Source of the DNA: DATEDA01 sp963789885
Lineage (GTDB): Bacteria > Pseudomonadota > Gammaproteobacteria > Burkholderiales > SG8-39
Direction of reading: 5' to 3'
DNA: 64,000 nt
Assembly (NCBI GenBank): GCA_963789885.1
Contig: CAWBNB010000012.1
Coordinates: 51,189-115,188, forward strand
Shown here: one piece after another, positions 36,608 through 45,591 of the stretch
How positions within the stretch are numbered: the first letter of the stretch is position 1
How the letters are laid out: each line of letters begins with the position of its first letter
Notes under the pieces: generated by a model
Seen by the model: the letters and a program-made list of their open reading frames with translations, nothing else
The model's database searches: none
Told to the model about the DNA's origin: nothing
Position numbers and translations under genes: made by a program

Positions 36608-37525
36608 ATGCCGAATCCCGCTCTGCCCGCCTCGATCGACGACACCGCCAAGCTCCTCGCGGGCGCCGACTACGTCGCCGAACGCAGCCTCGCCACCGCC
36701 GTATTCCTCGCGCTGCGCATGAAGCGGCCGCTCTTCCTCGAGGGCGAAGCGGGCGTCGGCAAGACCGAGATCGCGAAGGTCCTCGCCTCCACCCTCGGCC
36801 GCAAGCTCGTGCGCCTGCAGTGCTACGAGGGTCTCGACGTCGCCTCGGCGGTGTACGAGTGGAACTACCCACGGCAGATGATCGAGATCCGGCTCGCCGA
36901 GGCCTCCGGCACCCACGACCGCGAGGCGATCACGCAGGACATCTTCTCCGAGCGGTTCCTGATCCGCCGGCCGATCCTGCAGGCGCTCGAGGGCGATCTC
37001 GGCGGCGCGCCGGTGCTGCTCATCGACGAGCTCGACCGCACCGACGAGCCATTCGAGGCGTACCTCCTCGAAGTGCTCGCCGACTTCCAGGTGACGATCC
37101 CCGAGATCGGGACGATCAAGGCGGAGTCGCCGCCGATCGTCGTGATCACGTCGAACCGGACGCGCGAGATCCACGACGCGGTGAAGCGCCGCTGCCTCTA
37201 CCACTGGGTCGACTACCCGAGCGCCGAGCGCGAGCTCGAGATCCTGCGCCGCAAGGCGCCGGGCGCCGCGGACGCGCTCGCGCGCGAGGTCGTCGCGTTC
37301 GTGCAGCGGTTGCGACGGATGGATCTCTTCAAGCTGCCCGGCGTCGCCGAAACGATCGACTGGTCGCAGGCGCTCGTTGCGCTCGACGCGCTCGCCCTCG
37401 ACCCCGAGACGATCAACAACACGCTCGGTGCGCTGCTCAAGTACCAGGACGACATCGCGCGCGTGCAGGGCAGCGAAGCGGCACGGATCCTGTCAGAGGT
37501 TCGAGCCGAGCTTGCCGCGGCCTGA
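36608..37525 (+). CDS. MoxR-family AAA ATPase (CoxD-like)
   Basis: A 305-residue AAA+ protein with Walker A GEAGVGKTE at 46-54, Walker B VLLIDELDR near 136 and sensor-1 IVVITSNRTREI near 175. MoxR/CoxD proteins work with VWA-domain partners to mature metalloenzymes; CoxD is needed to build the CO dehydrogenase active site. The usual partner, a CoxE-like VWA gene, lies at 39701 on the same strand but is separated by a Bug gene and an opposite-strand dehydrogenase. ATG at 36608. Confidence 0.92.
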   Translation: MPNPALPASIDDTAKLLAGADYVAERSLATAVFLALRMKRPLFLEGEAGVGKTEIAKVLASTLGRKLVRLQCYEGLDVASAVYEWNYPRQMIEIRLAEASGTHDREAITQDIFSERFLIRRPILQALEGDLGGAPVLLIDELDRTDEPFEAYLLEVLADFQVTIPEIGTIKAESPPIVVITSNRTREIHDAVKRRCLYHWVDYPSAERELEILRRKAPGAADALAREVVAFVQRLRRMDLFKLPGVAETIDWSQALVALDALALDPETINNTLGALLKYQDDIARVQGSEAARILSEVRAELAAA

Positions 37526-37552
37526 CCGGCCGGCCCAAAAGAGGAGGAGCAG

Positions 37553-38504
37553 ATGTTCCGACGCCTGATCAGCGGCGCGCTGGCGGTTGCGTTCGCCGCG
37601 AGCGCGTCCGCGCAGCAGTTCCCGGCGAAGCCGGTAACCCTCATCTGCCCGTGGCCCGCGGGCGGCACGACCGACATCACCATGCGCGCGCTCGCCGAGG
37701 CGACCGGGAAGTACCTCGGCCAGCCGGTGATCGTGGAGAACAAGCCGGGCGCGGCCGGCACGCTCGGCGCGGTGGCGATGGTGAACGCAAGACCCGACGG
37801 CTACACCCTCACCCAGATCCCGATCAGCGTCCTGCGGCTGCCGCACATCGAGAAGACGCCGTACGATCCGATGACCGACCTGACCTACATCCTCGGCGTC
37901 TCCGGATACACGTTCGGCGTCGTCGTCCGGAGCGAAGCGCCGTGGAAGACGTGGAACGAGTTCGTCGCCTTCGCCAAGGCGAACCCGGACAAGGTCTCGT
38001 ACGGGACGCCGGGCGCGAACACGAGCCTCCACATCACGATGGAGGAGATCGCGTTCAAGCAGGGGATCAAGTGGGTGCACGTGCCCCACAAGGGCAACGC
38101 CCCGAGCATGGTCGCCCTGCTCGGGGGGCACATCGATTCGGTCGCGGACTCGACCGGCTGGGCGCCGCACGTGACGGCCGGAAAGGTGCGGCTGCTCGTG
38201 ACGTGGGGCGAGAACCGCACCAAGCGCTGGCCCGACGTGCCGACGCTCAAGGAGCTCGGCTTCGGCGTCGTTTCCAACTCGCCCTACGGCCTCGCCGGAC
38301 CGAAAGGGATGGACCCGCGGATCGTCAAGGCTTCTTCACGACGCCTTCAGGAAGGGCGCCGAGGATCCGATCCACACCTCGATGCTGGAGAAGTACGACC
38401 AGGATCTCTGGTACGCCTCGACCGAGGACTACGCGCGCTACGCCCGCGAGACCTTCGCCGCCGAGAAGGCGACGATGGAGCGGATGAAGGCGCAGTCGAA
38501 GTAA
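37553..38504 (+). pseudogene. Bug-family tripartite tricarboxylate receptor, frameshifted
   Basis: A Bug receptor with a signal peptide (LISGALAVAFAASASAQQ), then FPAKPVTLICPWPAGGTTDI and IVENKPGAAGTLGAVA. Near 38330-38333 one extra base shifts the frame: downstream of MDPRIVK the normal end, LHDAFRKGAEDPIH to MERMKAQSK, is read in another frame and stops at 38504. Corrected, the length is about 316 residues, normal for the family. GAGGAGGAG precedes the ATG. It sits between coxD-like and coxE-like genes; its ligand is unknown. The shift may be a sequence error. Confidence 0.85.
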
Positions 38505-38540
38505 GGCCGGCAGGCGCGCTCGTTCCCGCGGCGCGCCGCG

Positions 38541-39617
38541 TCAGACACCGGCGAGCTTCTGCACCTCGGCGCGCGGGAACTTCAGCTTGTCCGCCGAGAC
38601 GAGGATCTCTTCCCAGGTCGTCGGGTCGACCGCAATCCCTTCCGCTGCGCGTGCCTTCTTCTTCTCGCGCTCGGGGTCGCCGGCGAGCTTGACGCGGTCG
38701 ACGTCGGCCCCCGGCGGCGACGCGAGGCACCACTCGATGAACTCCTCGGTCTCCCGCCCGAACGCATCGCCGGCGCCGAGCTGTCCGGGATCGATGATGA
38801 TCGTCAACATCCCGTTCAGCACCCGGCGCTTGCCCTCGTCGGCGAAGCTCTGCGTCGCCCCCGCCGCGAGCGCGCCGCCGAGGAGCTCCGCCGCGACCGC
38901 GAGGCCGTAGCCCTTGTGCTCCCCGAACGGCAGGATCGCGCCGTAGGGCGGGATCACCGTGAAGCGCGGGTTGGTGGTCGGGTCGCCCTTGTCGTCGATG
39001 ATCGTGCCGGGCGCGAGCGGCTTGCCCTGGTTGTGGGCGACGCGCGTCTTGCCCTGCGCGATGCGGCTGGTCGCGAAATCGAGGAGGAACGGCGGCTTTC
39101 CGGCGCGCGGGACGCCGATGCACACCGGGTTCGTGCCGAAGCGCGGGTCGCGACCGCCCCACGGCGCGACGATAGGCCGCGAGATCACGTTCACGAAGTG
39201 CAGGCTGACGAGCCCCGCGCCCACACACTGCTCGGCCCAGTGGCCGATCCGGCCGAGGTGATGCGAATTCCCCAGGGCGACGATGCAGGTGCCGTGCTTG
39301 CGCGCCCGCTCGATGCCGAGCGCCATCGACTCCAGGCCGATCACCTGCCCGTAGCCCCGGCGGCCGTCGAGCCGCAGCATGACGCCGGTGTCGAGCTTGA
39401 CCTCGGGATGCTGGTTGACCGCGAGCCCGCCTTCCAGCACCGCGTCGACGTAGCGCGGGATCATCCCGACCCCGTGCGAATCGTGGCCGGTCAGATTGGC
39501 CTCGACCAGGTTGCCGGCGACGAGCTCGGCCTCCCGCGGCCCGGAGCCGCCCCTGGCGACGATCGCTTCGATCGCGCGTTCGAGACGCTGGGCGTCGACG
39601 ACGATTTCCTGGGGCAC
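38541..39617 (-). CDS. Malate/L-lactate dehydrogenase family oxidoreductase
   Basis: A 358-residue member of the Ldh2/MDH2 family, NAD(P)-dependent dehydrogenases with an unusual fold. It has NLTGHDSHGVGMIPRYV near 41, VALGNSHHLGRIGHWAEQ near 113, GTNPVCIGVPR near 160 and FATSRIAQGKTR near 180. The substrate is a 2-hydroxy acid such as malate, lactate or ureidoglycolate. The start is GTG at 39617, with GAGGAG just upstream. It is the only gene on this strand inside the CoxD-CoxE block, which suggests later insertion. Confidence 0.92.
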   Translation of the reverse strand: MPQEIVVDAQRLERAIEAIVARGGSGPREAELVAGNLVEANLTGHDSHGVGMIPRYVDAVLEGGLAVNQHPEVKLDTGVMLRLDGRRGYGQVIGLESMALGIERARKHGTCIVALGNSHHLGRIGHWAEQCVGAGLVSLHFVNVISRPIVAPWGGRDPRFGTNPVCIGVPRAGKPPFLLDFATSRIAQGKTRVAHNQGKPLAPGTIIDDKGDPTTNPRFTVIPPYGAILPFGEHKGYGLAVAAELLGGALAAGATQSFADEGKRRVLNGMLTIIIDPGQLGAGDAFGRETEEFIEWCLASPPGADVDRVKLAGDPEREKKKARAAEGIAVDPTTWEEILVSADKLKFPRAEVQKLAGV

Positions 39618-39686
39618 GCTCGTTCTCCTCTGCGGCGAGGGCGCTACTGTCGCATAGCGTCGCGCCTCGCGCCAAGCGCGCGATGC

Positions 39687-39692
39687 GATAAT
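39687..39692 (+). promoter_or_regulatory. Possible -10 element close to the CoxE-like start
   Basis: GATAAT ends 8 bases before the ATG at 39701, and no ribosome site precedes the ATG. A transcript from here would begin almost at the start codon. There is no clear -35 match. Similar arrangements occur before 46625 and 53811. Confidence 0.3.
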
Positions 39693-39700
39693 CGTCCGCC

Positions 39701-40912
39701 ATGGCCCAGGTCCACGTCCCGCGCCCCGGCGGCGCCGGCAAGCTCGCCGAGAACGTCATGCACTTCGCGCGCGTCCTGCGCGGTGCGGGGCTCCCGGTCG
39801 GGCCGGACAAGGTCATCGACGCGCTGAAGGCGCTCCAGATCGCCGGCGTCGAGCGGCGCGACGACTTCTACTGGACGCTCGCCGCCCTCTTTCTCGACCG
39901 TCGCGAGCAGTTCGAGCTGTTCGACCAGGCCTTCCACATCTTCTGGCGCGATCCGAAAATGCTCGAGCGGGTGATGGCCCTCTTCCTGCCGCAGGTGCAG
40001 GGCCGGACCCCCGACGAGGACCCCGATCTCCCGAGCCGGCTCGCCGAGGCCCTCCTGCCGCAGCAGAAACCGGGCGCGGAAGCCGAGGACGCGCCGCAGA
40101 AGATCGAGCTCGACGCGGCCTTCACGATGTCCGAGCGCGAAGTGCTGCAGCGCGCCGACTTCGAGACCATGACCAAGGAGGAGCTCGCGCAGGCGAAACG
40201 GCTGATCGCGGGCCTGCGCCTTCCGATCCCGGAAGTCCGGACGCGTCGCCTCGTCGCCGATCCGCGCGGGCGGCTGGTCGACATGCGCGCGTCCATGCGC
40301 GCGTCGCTCCGCGGCGGCGCCGACATCATCCCGCTCAAGCGCCGCTCGGCCGACGAGCGCCATCCGCCGCTCGTCGTGCTCTGCGACATCTCGGGGTCGA
40401 TGAGCCGCTACTCGCGGATGTTCCTCCACTTCCTGCACGCGATCACCAACGACCGCGACCGGGTGCACACCTTCGTCTTCGGGACCCGGCTCACCAACAT
40501 CACCCGCCACCTCCGGCATCGCGACGTCGACGTCGCCCTCGCGGGGGTCGCGGCGGCGGTCGCCGACTGGTCGGGCGGAACGCGCATCGGAACCAGCATC
40601 AAGGAGTTCAACCTGCGCTGGTCGCGCCGCGTGCTCGGCCAGAACGCGGTCGTGCTGCTGATCACCGACGGCCTGGACCGCGACCTCGGGAAGGACCTCG
40701 GCGCGGAGATGGAGCGCCTCCACAAGAGCTGCCGCAAGCTGATCTGGCTGAACCCGCTGCTCCGCTACGAAGGCTTCGAGCCGCGCCCGCTCGGCGTGCG
40801 GGTGATGCTCCCCCACGTCGACGAGTTCCTGCCCGCCCACAACATCGACAGCCTGATCGCGCTCGGCAAGGCGCTGTCCGCCGCGCCGGCGCGCGGGCGA
40901 CAAGCCGCCTAG
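39701..40912 (+). CDS. VWA-domain protein (CoxE-like)
   Basis: A 403-residue protein with a von Willebrand factor A domain in the C-terminal half. The metal-ion-dependent adhesion motif is CDISGSMSRYS from Asp229, and later VLLITDGLDRD. The N-terminal part (FARVLRGAGLPVGPDKVIDALKA) matches CoxE and related MoxR-partner proteins. It probably acts with the MoxR ATPase at 36608 to mature the molybdenum hydroxylase. No ribosome site is visible before the ATG at 39701. Confidence 0.92.
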   Translation: MAQVHVPRPGGAGKLAENVMHFARVLRGAGLPVGPDKVIDALKALQIAGVERRDDFYWTLAALFLDRREQFELFDQAFHIFWRDPKMLERVMALFLPQVQGRTPDEDPDLPSRLAEALLPQQKPGAEAEDAPQKIELDAAFTMSEREVLQRADFETMTKEELAQAKRLIAGLRLPIPEVRTRRLVADPRGRLVDMRASMRASLRGGADIIPLKRRSADERHPPLVVLCDISGSMSRYSRMFLHFLHAITNDRDRVHTFVFGTRLTNITRHLRHRDVDVALAGVAAAVADWSGGTRIGTSIKEFNLRWSRRVLGQNAVVLLITDGLDRDLGKDLGAEMERLHKSCRKLIWLNPLLRYEGFEPRPLGVRVMLPHVDEFLPAHNIDSLIALGKALSAAPARGRQAA

Positions 40913-40935
40913 CGCCCCGACTCCTTCTGCCCGAA

Positions 40936-41571
40936 ATGAAGCTCGCGCGCGACGCCTGCGCGCTGCTGCTCGTCGACCTGCAGCGCGCGTTCTGCGACGA
41001 CCGTGGCTCGATGGCCGCGCACGGGCAGGACATCGGCCGGCTGCGGCGCGTCGTGTACGTCAGCCACCGGCTCGCCGACGCCGCGCGCAAGGCCGGGGTA
41101 CCGATCGCGTGGACGCGAATGGTGTTCCGCCCCGACTACGCCGACGGCGGCGTCCTGGTCCGCGAGTTCAGGCCCGATTTCGCGCGCCTCGGGGCCCTGC
41201 GTGCCGATACGCCGGACGCGGAGCTCGCTGCCGGCGCGGACCGCGACGAGGACGAGCCGGTCTTCGACCGCACCCGGTTCTCGGCGCTCGTCGGGACGCA
41301 CCTCGAGGACTGGCTGCGCGCGGCGTCGATCGATACCGTCGTCGTCGCGGGCGTGACGACCTCGATGGCCGTCGAGAGCACCGTCCGCGACCTCGGTCAG
41401 CGCGACTTCAAGGTCTTCGTGGTGCGCGAAGCCTGCGGGGACGTCGACGACGCCGCTCATGAGGCCGCGTTCGCGGCGATGGGCGCGGGGTTCGCGCGCG
41501 TGATCGGCGAGGGCGAAGTGACCGCGGCCTGGGCGCTGGGCAGGCGGGCGCTTCCGCGATCGGGCACCTGA
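40936..41571 (+). CDS. Isochorismatase-like protein with altered catalytic residues
   Basis: A 211-residue protein of the isochorismatase-like fold. Catalytic Asp14 (LLVDLQRAF) is kept, but the catalytic Lys position reads Arg112 (VFDRTRFSAL) and the catalytic Cys position reads Ala145 (AGVTTSMAVESTVRD). Family amidases and nicotinamidases need the Cys; isochorismatases proper lack it but use different residues. This protein may therefore be a pseudoenzyme or a hydrolase of the Cys-free type. It lies between CoxE-like and CoxG genes, 23 bases after the former, and could be co-transcribed. Confidence 0.85.
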   Translation: MKLARDACALLLVDLQRAFCDDRGSMAAHGQDIGRLRRVVYVSHRLADAARKAGVPIAWTRMVFRPDYADGGVLVREFRPDFARLGALRADTPDAELAAGADRDEDEPVFDRTRFSALVGTHLEDWLRAASIDTVVVAGVTTSMAVESTVRDLGQRDFKVFVVREACGDVDDAAHEAAFAAMGAGFARVIGEGEVTAAWALGRRALPRSGT

Positions 41572-41675
41572 TCGGCGGCGCGCCGCGCGCGCGCTCCATT
41601 GCACGTCCGCGGGCTGAGGCGCGCAGCGCTCTTTGCGGCAAAATACGGACTTCGGTCGCGAAAGGGGAAAACAGA

Positions 41676-42245
41676 ATGGAAATGTCGGGCGAGCAGCTGA
41701 TCCCGGTGCCGCAAGCGCGCGTCTGGGCGGGGCTCAACGACCCCGCGGTGCTGAAGGCGTCGATCCCGGGCTGCGAGTCGATCGAGCGAGTGTCCGATAC
41801 CGAGTACAAGGTGTTGCTTACCGCCTCGGTGGGCCCGGTGAAAGCGAAGTTCAACGGCAAGCTCCTGCTCTCCGACGTGAACCCGCCGACCTCCTACAAG
41901 CTCTCGTTCGAGGGTTCGGGCGGCGCGGCCGGCTTCGGCAAGGGTGGCGCACAGGTATCGCTCGCCCCGGACGGCGCGGGCACGAAGCTCAGCTACCTGG
42001 CGAACGCCCAGGTCGGCGGCAAGCTCGCGCAGGTCGGCTCGCGGCTGATCGACGGCGTCGCGAAGAAGATGGCCGACGAGTTCTTCCAGCGGTTCAACGA
42101 CAAGCTGGCCGGCCCTGCGCCCGCGCCGGCGGCAGCGGAGGGTGCGGCGATGGCGACGACTGCAGGCGGCGTGTGGCTGACCCCGACTTACGCCTTCATC
42201 GCGGCGTTCGTCGTCGCCCTCGCGATCATCTGGCTCGCGGCGTGA
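41676..42245 (+). CDS. coxG: CoxG-type SRPBCC protein with membrane anchor
   Basis: A 189-residue protein with the SRPBCC fold: MSGEQLIPVPQARVWAGLND, then IPGCESIERVSDTEYKVLL. This is the conserved start of the CO dehydrogenase subunit G family. The C-terminus has an Ala/Pro linker (APAPAAAEG) and one membrane segment (YAFIAAFVVALAIIWLAA). CoxG is thought to tether the enzyme to the inner membrane so that electrons reach quinone. It is probably the anchor for the coxSLM-type enzyme encoded at 24.5-28.2 kb. Confidence 0.92.
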   Translation: MEMSGEQLIPVPQARVWAGLNDPAVLKASIPGCESIERVSDTEYKVLLTASVGPVKAKFNGKLLLSDVNPPTSYKLSFEGSGGAAGFGKGGAQVSLAPDGAGTKLSYLANAQVGGKLAQVGSRLIDGVAKKMADEFFQRFNDKLAGPAPAPAAAEGAAMATTAGGVWLTPTYAFIAAFVVALAIIWLAA

Positions 42246-42267
42246 GCTAGACCGCAGGGCTATCGGG

Positions 42268-43416
42268 ATGGCGACCAAGCGACCGCAGCGCGCAAGCGGA
42301 GCGTCCCTGCTCGTCGGCACGCGCAAGGGGCTCTTCCTGCTCGCCGGCGATGCGGGCCGCAGGACCTGGCGGATCTCGCCGCCGCACTTCCTCGGGCACA
42401 TCGTCAATCACGCGGTCCTCGATCCGCGCGACCGTCGCACGCTGCTCGTCGCGGCGCGCGCCGGCCATCTCGGTCCGACCGTGTTCCGCTCGACCGACCG
42501 CGGCCGGACGTGGAAGGAAGCGTCGCGGCCGCCGGCGTTCCCGAAGGCGCCCGCGGGCGAGACCGGCCTCGTCGTCGCGCACGTGTTCTGGCTCACGCCG
42601 GGGCACCCCGCCGAACCCGGCGTGTGGTTCGCCGGCACCTCGCCGCAGGGGCTCTTCCGTTCCGCGGACGGCGGCGACACCTGGCAGGGCATCGACGGAT
42701 TCAACGCCAACCCGATGCGGAGCGCCTGGGTAGGCGGGCTGCAGGAAGCGCCGCCGGACGGCGCCACGCTGCACTCGATCAACGTCGACTCGCGCGATCC
42801 GCAGCATCTCTATATCGCGATGTCCGCCGGCGGCGCCTTCGAGTCGACCGACGGCGGCGCGCGCTGGCGCCCGCTGAACAAGGGCGTTGCGGCGGACTTC
42901 ATGCCCGATCCGGACCCCGAATACGGGCACGACGTGCACTGCCTGCGGCTCGCGCCCTCGGCGCCCGACGTGATCTACCAGCAGAACCACTGCGGCATCT
43001 ATCGCATCGAGCGGCCGGGCGAGCGCTGGACGAGGATCGGCGAGAAGATGCCGAAGGCGGTCGGCGACATCGGCTTCCCGATGGTCGTGCATCCGCGCGA
43101 TCCGCGGACCGTCTGGGTGTTCCCGATGGACGGCAGCACGGTCTGGCCGCGAACGAGCAAGGGCGGGAAACCCGCCGTGTACGGCACCCGGAACGGCGGC
43201 GCGAGCTGGCAGAAGCTCGCGCAGGGCCTGCCCGCGAAGGACGCCTGGTGGACGGTCAAGCGCCAGGCGATGTGCGCGGACGCGCGCGATCCGGTCGGGC
43301 TCTACTTCGGCACGACGAGCGGCGAGGTCTGGGCGAGCACCGACGAAGGCAAGCGCTGGCGCTGCATCGCCCGGCACCTGCCGCACATCTACTCGGTGGA
43401 AGCGGCCGCCGGATGA
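42268..43416 (+). CDS. BNR/sialidase-like beta-propeller protein
   Basis: A 382-residue protein of the WD40/YVTN or BNR propeller type. Aspartate-box-like repeats are seen as STDRGRTW near 73, SADGGDTW near 130, STDGGARW near 192, TRNGGASW near 307 and STDEGKRW near 355. No signal peptide is present, so it should be cytoplasmic. The stop overlaps the ATG of the MoaD-like gene (ATGA), a tight coupling that suggests the two proteins work together. Its binding partner or substrate is unknown; sialidase activity is not implied by the repeats alone. Confidence 0.85.
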   Translation: MATKRPQRASGASLLVGTRKGLFLLAGDAGRRTWRISPPHFLGHIVNHAVLDPRDRRTLLVAARAGHLGPTVFRSTDRGRTWKEASRPPAFPKAPAGETGLVVAHVFWLTPGHPAEPGVWFAGTSPQGLFRSADGGDTWQGIDGFNANPMRSAWVGGLQEAPPDGATLHSINVDSRDPQHLYIAMSAGGAFESTDGGARWRPLNKGVAADFMPDPDPEYGHDVHCLRLAPSAPDVIYQQNHCGIYRIERPGERWTRIGEKMPKAVGDIGFPMVVHPRDPRTVWVFPMDGSTVWPRTSKGGKPAVYGTRNGGASWQKLAQGLPAKDAWWTVKRQAMCADARDPVGLYFGTTSGEVWASTDEGKRWRCIARHLPHIYSVEAAAG

Positions 43417-43676
43417 ACACCGTCCTCATTCCCTCCCCGCTCCGCTCCTACACCGGGAACCGCTCCCAGGTCACGGCCGCGGGCGCTAGCGTCGCCGAGC
43501 TGCTCGGCGATCTCGACCGCCGCTACCCGGGAATCCGCTTCCGGATGGTCGACGAGCAGGACGCGATCCGGAGCCACATCAAGATCTTCGTGAACCGCGA
43601 GCAGGTGAAGCGCATCGACGCACCGGTCGGCGCGTCGGACGAGGTGATCATCATCACCGCGATCAGCGGCGGTTAG
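43413..43676 (+). CDS. MoaD/ThiS-family small sulfur carrier
   Basis: An 87-residue ubiquitin-like protein: VLIPSPLRSYTGNRSQV at the start, SVAELLGDLDRRYPGIRFRM, IKIFVNREQVKRID, and a C-terminal Gly-Gly (ITAISGG). The Gly-Gly end is where MoaD and ThiS proteins carry a thiocarboxylate. It could serve molybdopterin synthesis for the nearby enzymes or another sulfur transfer. It overlaps the propeller gene by 4 bases and its stop overlaps that of the convergent cyclodeaminase gene. Confidence 0.88.
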   Translation: MNTVLIPSPLRSYTGNRSQVTAAGASVAELLGDLDRRYPGIRFRMVDEQDAIRSHIKIFVNREQVKRIDAPVGASDEVIIITAISGG

Positions 43677-44611
43677 GCGGTGCGCTCGTACACGAGCCGC
43701 GCCGCGCACAGGTCTTCCAGCGCCGTCCCCACCGACTTGAAGACCGTCACCGCTTCCGGAGCCACCCGGCCCGGGTGACGCCCCGCCACCAGGTCCGCGA
43801 GCTCCGCGCGGACGTGCTCGCGCGCGATCGCGCCGGCGGAGATCGGCTGCACCAGGTCGCCTGCTTCCTTGAGCGCACCGGCGAAGGTGTCGACGAACAC
43901 CTCGGCGCGCTTCACCAGCTCGTCGTCGCTCTCGCGCATCTCGGGCGTGAATGCGCCGACGAGGTCGACGTGCGTACCGGGACGCACGAGCGTGCCGCGC
44001 ACGATCGGCTCCCGCGCGGTAGTCGCACACGTGACGATGTCGGCAAGCCCGAGCCCGGCCGCGAGATCGGCGCAGACCTCCGCCGGCAGACCGTCCACGA
44101 TGAGCCGCGCTGCGGTCGCCTTGGCATGCTCGATCGAACGGCCCCACACGAGGACGCGCTCGATCCGCCGCAACGCACAGTGCGCCGCGGCCATGTACGG
44201 CGCGAGCGCGCCGGTGCCGACGACGAGCAGCCGCTTCGAGTCGGGCCGCGCGAGATACGTCGCCGCGAGCGCCGAAGCGGCGGCGGTACGGCGCAGGGTC
44301 AGGGCTTCGCCGTCGATCAGCGCGAGCGGATGCCCGGTCCCGTGATCCATCAGCAGGTACAGCGCCGACACGCTGGCGAGACCGCGCGCGCGGTTGCCGG
44401 GGAAGACGGTGACGATCTTGACGCCGAGGCTCTCGCCGGCCCATGCCGGCATCAGGAGCAGGCGATCACCGGCGTCGGTGACGGGATAGCTCGCGCGTAC
44501 CGGCGCGTTCGCCCCTGCGCGGAACGCTTGTCGCAGCGCGTCGACCAGCGCGCGCCAGTCGAGCGCCGCGTGGACGCGCGGGCCGCCGAGGAACGGGAGG
44601 CTGGAGGACAT
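43673..44611 (-). CDS. Ornithine cyclodeaminase / mu-crystallin family protein
   Basis: A 312-residue NAD(P)-binding protein with VGTGALAPYMAAAH near 128 (Rossmann glycine motif), LMDHGTGHPLALIDGEALTLRRTAA near 88-112 and TCATTAREPIV near 193, all typical of the ornithine cyclodeaminase/alanine dehydrogenase family. Members make or reduce cyclic imino acids such as pyrroline carboxylates. The stop TAA at 43673-43675 overlaps the TAG stop of the convergent MoaD-like gene. ATG at 44611. Confidence 0.92.
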   Translation of the reverse strand: MSSSLPFLGGPRVHAALDWRALVDALRQAFRAGANAPVRASYPVTDAGDRLLLMPAWAGESLGVKIVTVFPGNRARGLASVSALYLLMDHGTGHPLALIDGEALTLRRTAAASALAATYLARPDSKRLLVVGTGALAPYMAAAHCALRRIERVLVWGRSIEHAKATAARLIVDGLPAEVCADLAAGLGLADIVTCATTAREPIVRGTLVRPGTHVDLVGAFTPEMRESDDELVKRAEVFVDTFAGALKEAGDLVQPISAGAIAREHVRAELADLVAGRHPGRVAPEAVTVFKSVGTALEDLCAARLVYERTA

Positions 44612-44661
44612 CCGCCGCGGACGCTACCCCGGCGTCCGCGCGCTGCTCGCGCGGGCGTAGC

Positions 44662-45585
44662 TCAGCCGCCCCGTCCGGCGGACGCGCGCACGCGGGTCGC
44701 CGATTCCGCCGTCCGCTGCGCGGCCGATATCAGATCGAGCACGGCCGCCCGGAACTTCTCCGGCGCGGCCCCGGGAGCGTCCCGGTGGTTCCCGCTCTCG
44801 ACCAGCAGGAGCCGCTTGGGCTCGCGCGCCGCGGCGTACAGCTTCTCGCTCATGGCGGCGGGGACGAAGCGGTCCGAATTGCCGTGGATGAACAACACCG
44901 GCGCCTTGACGGTGCCGATCTTGGCGAGCGAGTCGAAGCGCTGCGTGAGCAGCGGACCGGTCGCCAGGTCGCCGTAACCCATCACCTCGGCCATGTCGCG
45001 CATCGAGGTGAACGTCGAGTCCGCGACGAGCCCGGCCACGTCGTCGTTGTGCGTCGCGAGCTCGATCGCCACGGCGCCGCCGAGCGAGTGGCCGTAGACG
45101 AAGCGCCGGTGCGGATCGGGCGCGCGGCCGCGCAGGTACTCCCAGGCCGCCTGGGCGTCGGCGTACGTGTACGCCTCCGAGGGCAGCTCGCCGTCGCTGC
45201 GGCCGAAACCGCGGTAGTCGATCGCGAGCACCGCGAAACCCATCCGCTGCAGGCGCTGGATGCGGAACAGGTTGTTCGAGAGGCTCCAGCGCGTGCCGTG
45301 GAGGTAGAGCACCGCGGGTGCGTGCGCGTCGGGGCCGGGGATCCACCAGGCGTAGACGCGTTCGCGAGCGCCTTCGCCGTCGCCGGGGACCGTCAGCCAG
45401 ACCTCCTCGTACTTGAGGCCGTAGTCGGAGGGCATGGCCGCGACGTCCCGCTGCGCGCGGAAGATCCACTCGCGCTGCTTGACGTCGAGGTAGGCGCAGC
45501 CGGCCGCCGACAGCACCGACCCCGCCAGGAGCGCGGCGGCGAGGCGGCGAACGACGCCCGTCCGGGACACGCGATTCAAGCCCAT
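44662..45585 (-). CDS. Lipoprotein alpha/beta hydrolase
   Basis: A 307-residue protein with a lipobox (LLAGSVLSAAGCAYL), so it is lipidated at Cys30 or nearby and held in the envelope. The hydrolase core shows LYLHGTRWSLSNN, VYGHSLGGAVAIELA (nucleophile Ser), IHGNSDRFVP (Asp) and ESGNHRDAP (His). A lone serine hydrolase such as a thioesterase or peptidase-like protein is likely. It follows the exported methyltransferase gene by 6 bases on the same strand, suggesting an operon. Confidence 0.88.
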   Translation of the reverse strand: MGLNRVSRTGVVRRLAAALLAGSVLSAAGCAYLDVKQREWIFRAQRDVAAMPSDYGLKYEEVWLTVPGDGEGARERVYAWWIPGPDAHAPAVLYLHGTRWSLSNNLFRIQRLQRMGFAVLAIDYRGFGRSDGELPSEAYTYADAQAAWEYLRGRAPDPHRRFVYGHSLGGAVAIELATHNDDVAGLVADSTFTSMRDMAEVMGYGDLATGPLLTQRFDSLAKIGTVKAPVLFIHGNSDRFVPAAMSEKLYAAAREPKRLLLVESGNHRDAPGAAPEKFRAAVLDLISAAQRTAESATRVRASAGRGG

Positions 45586-45591
45586 CCCGGG

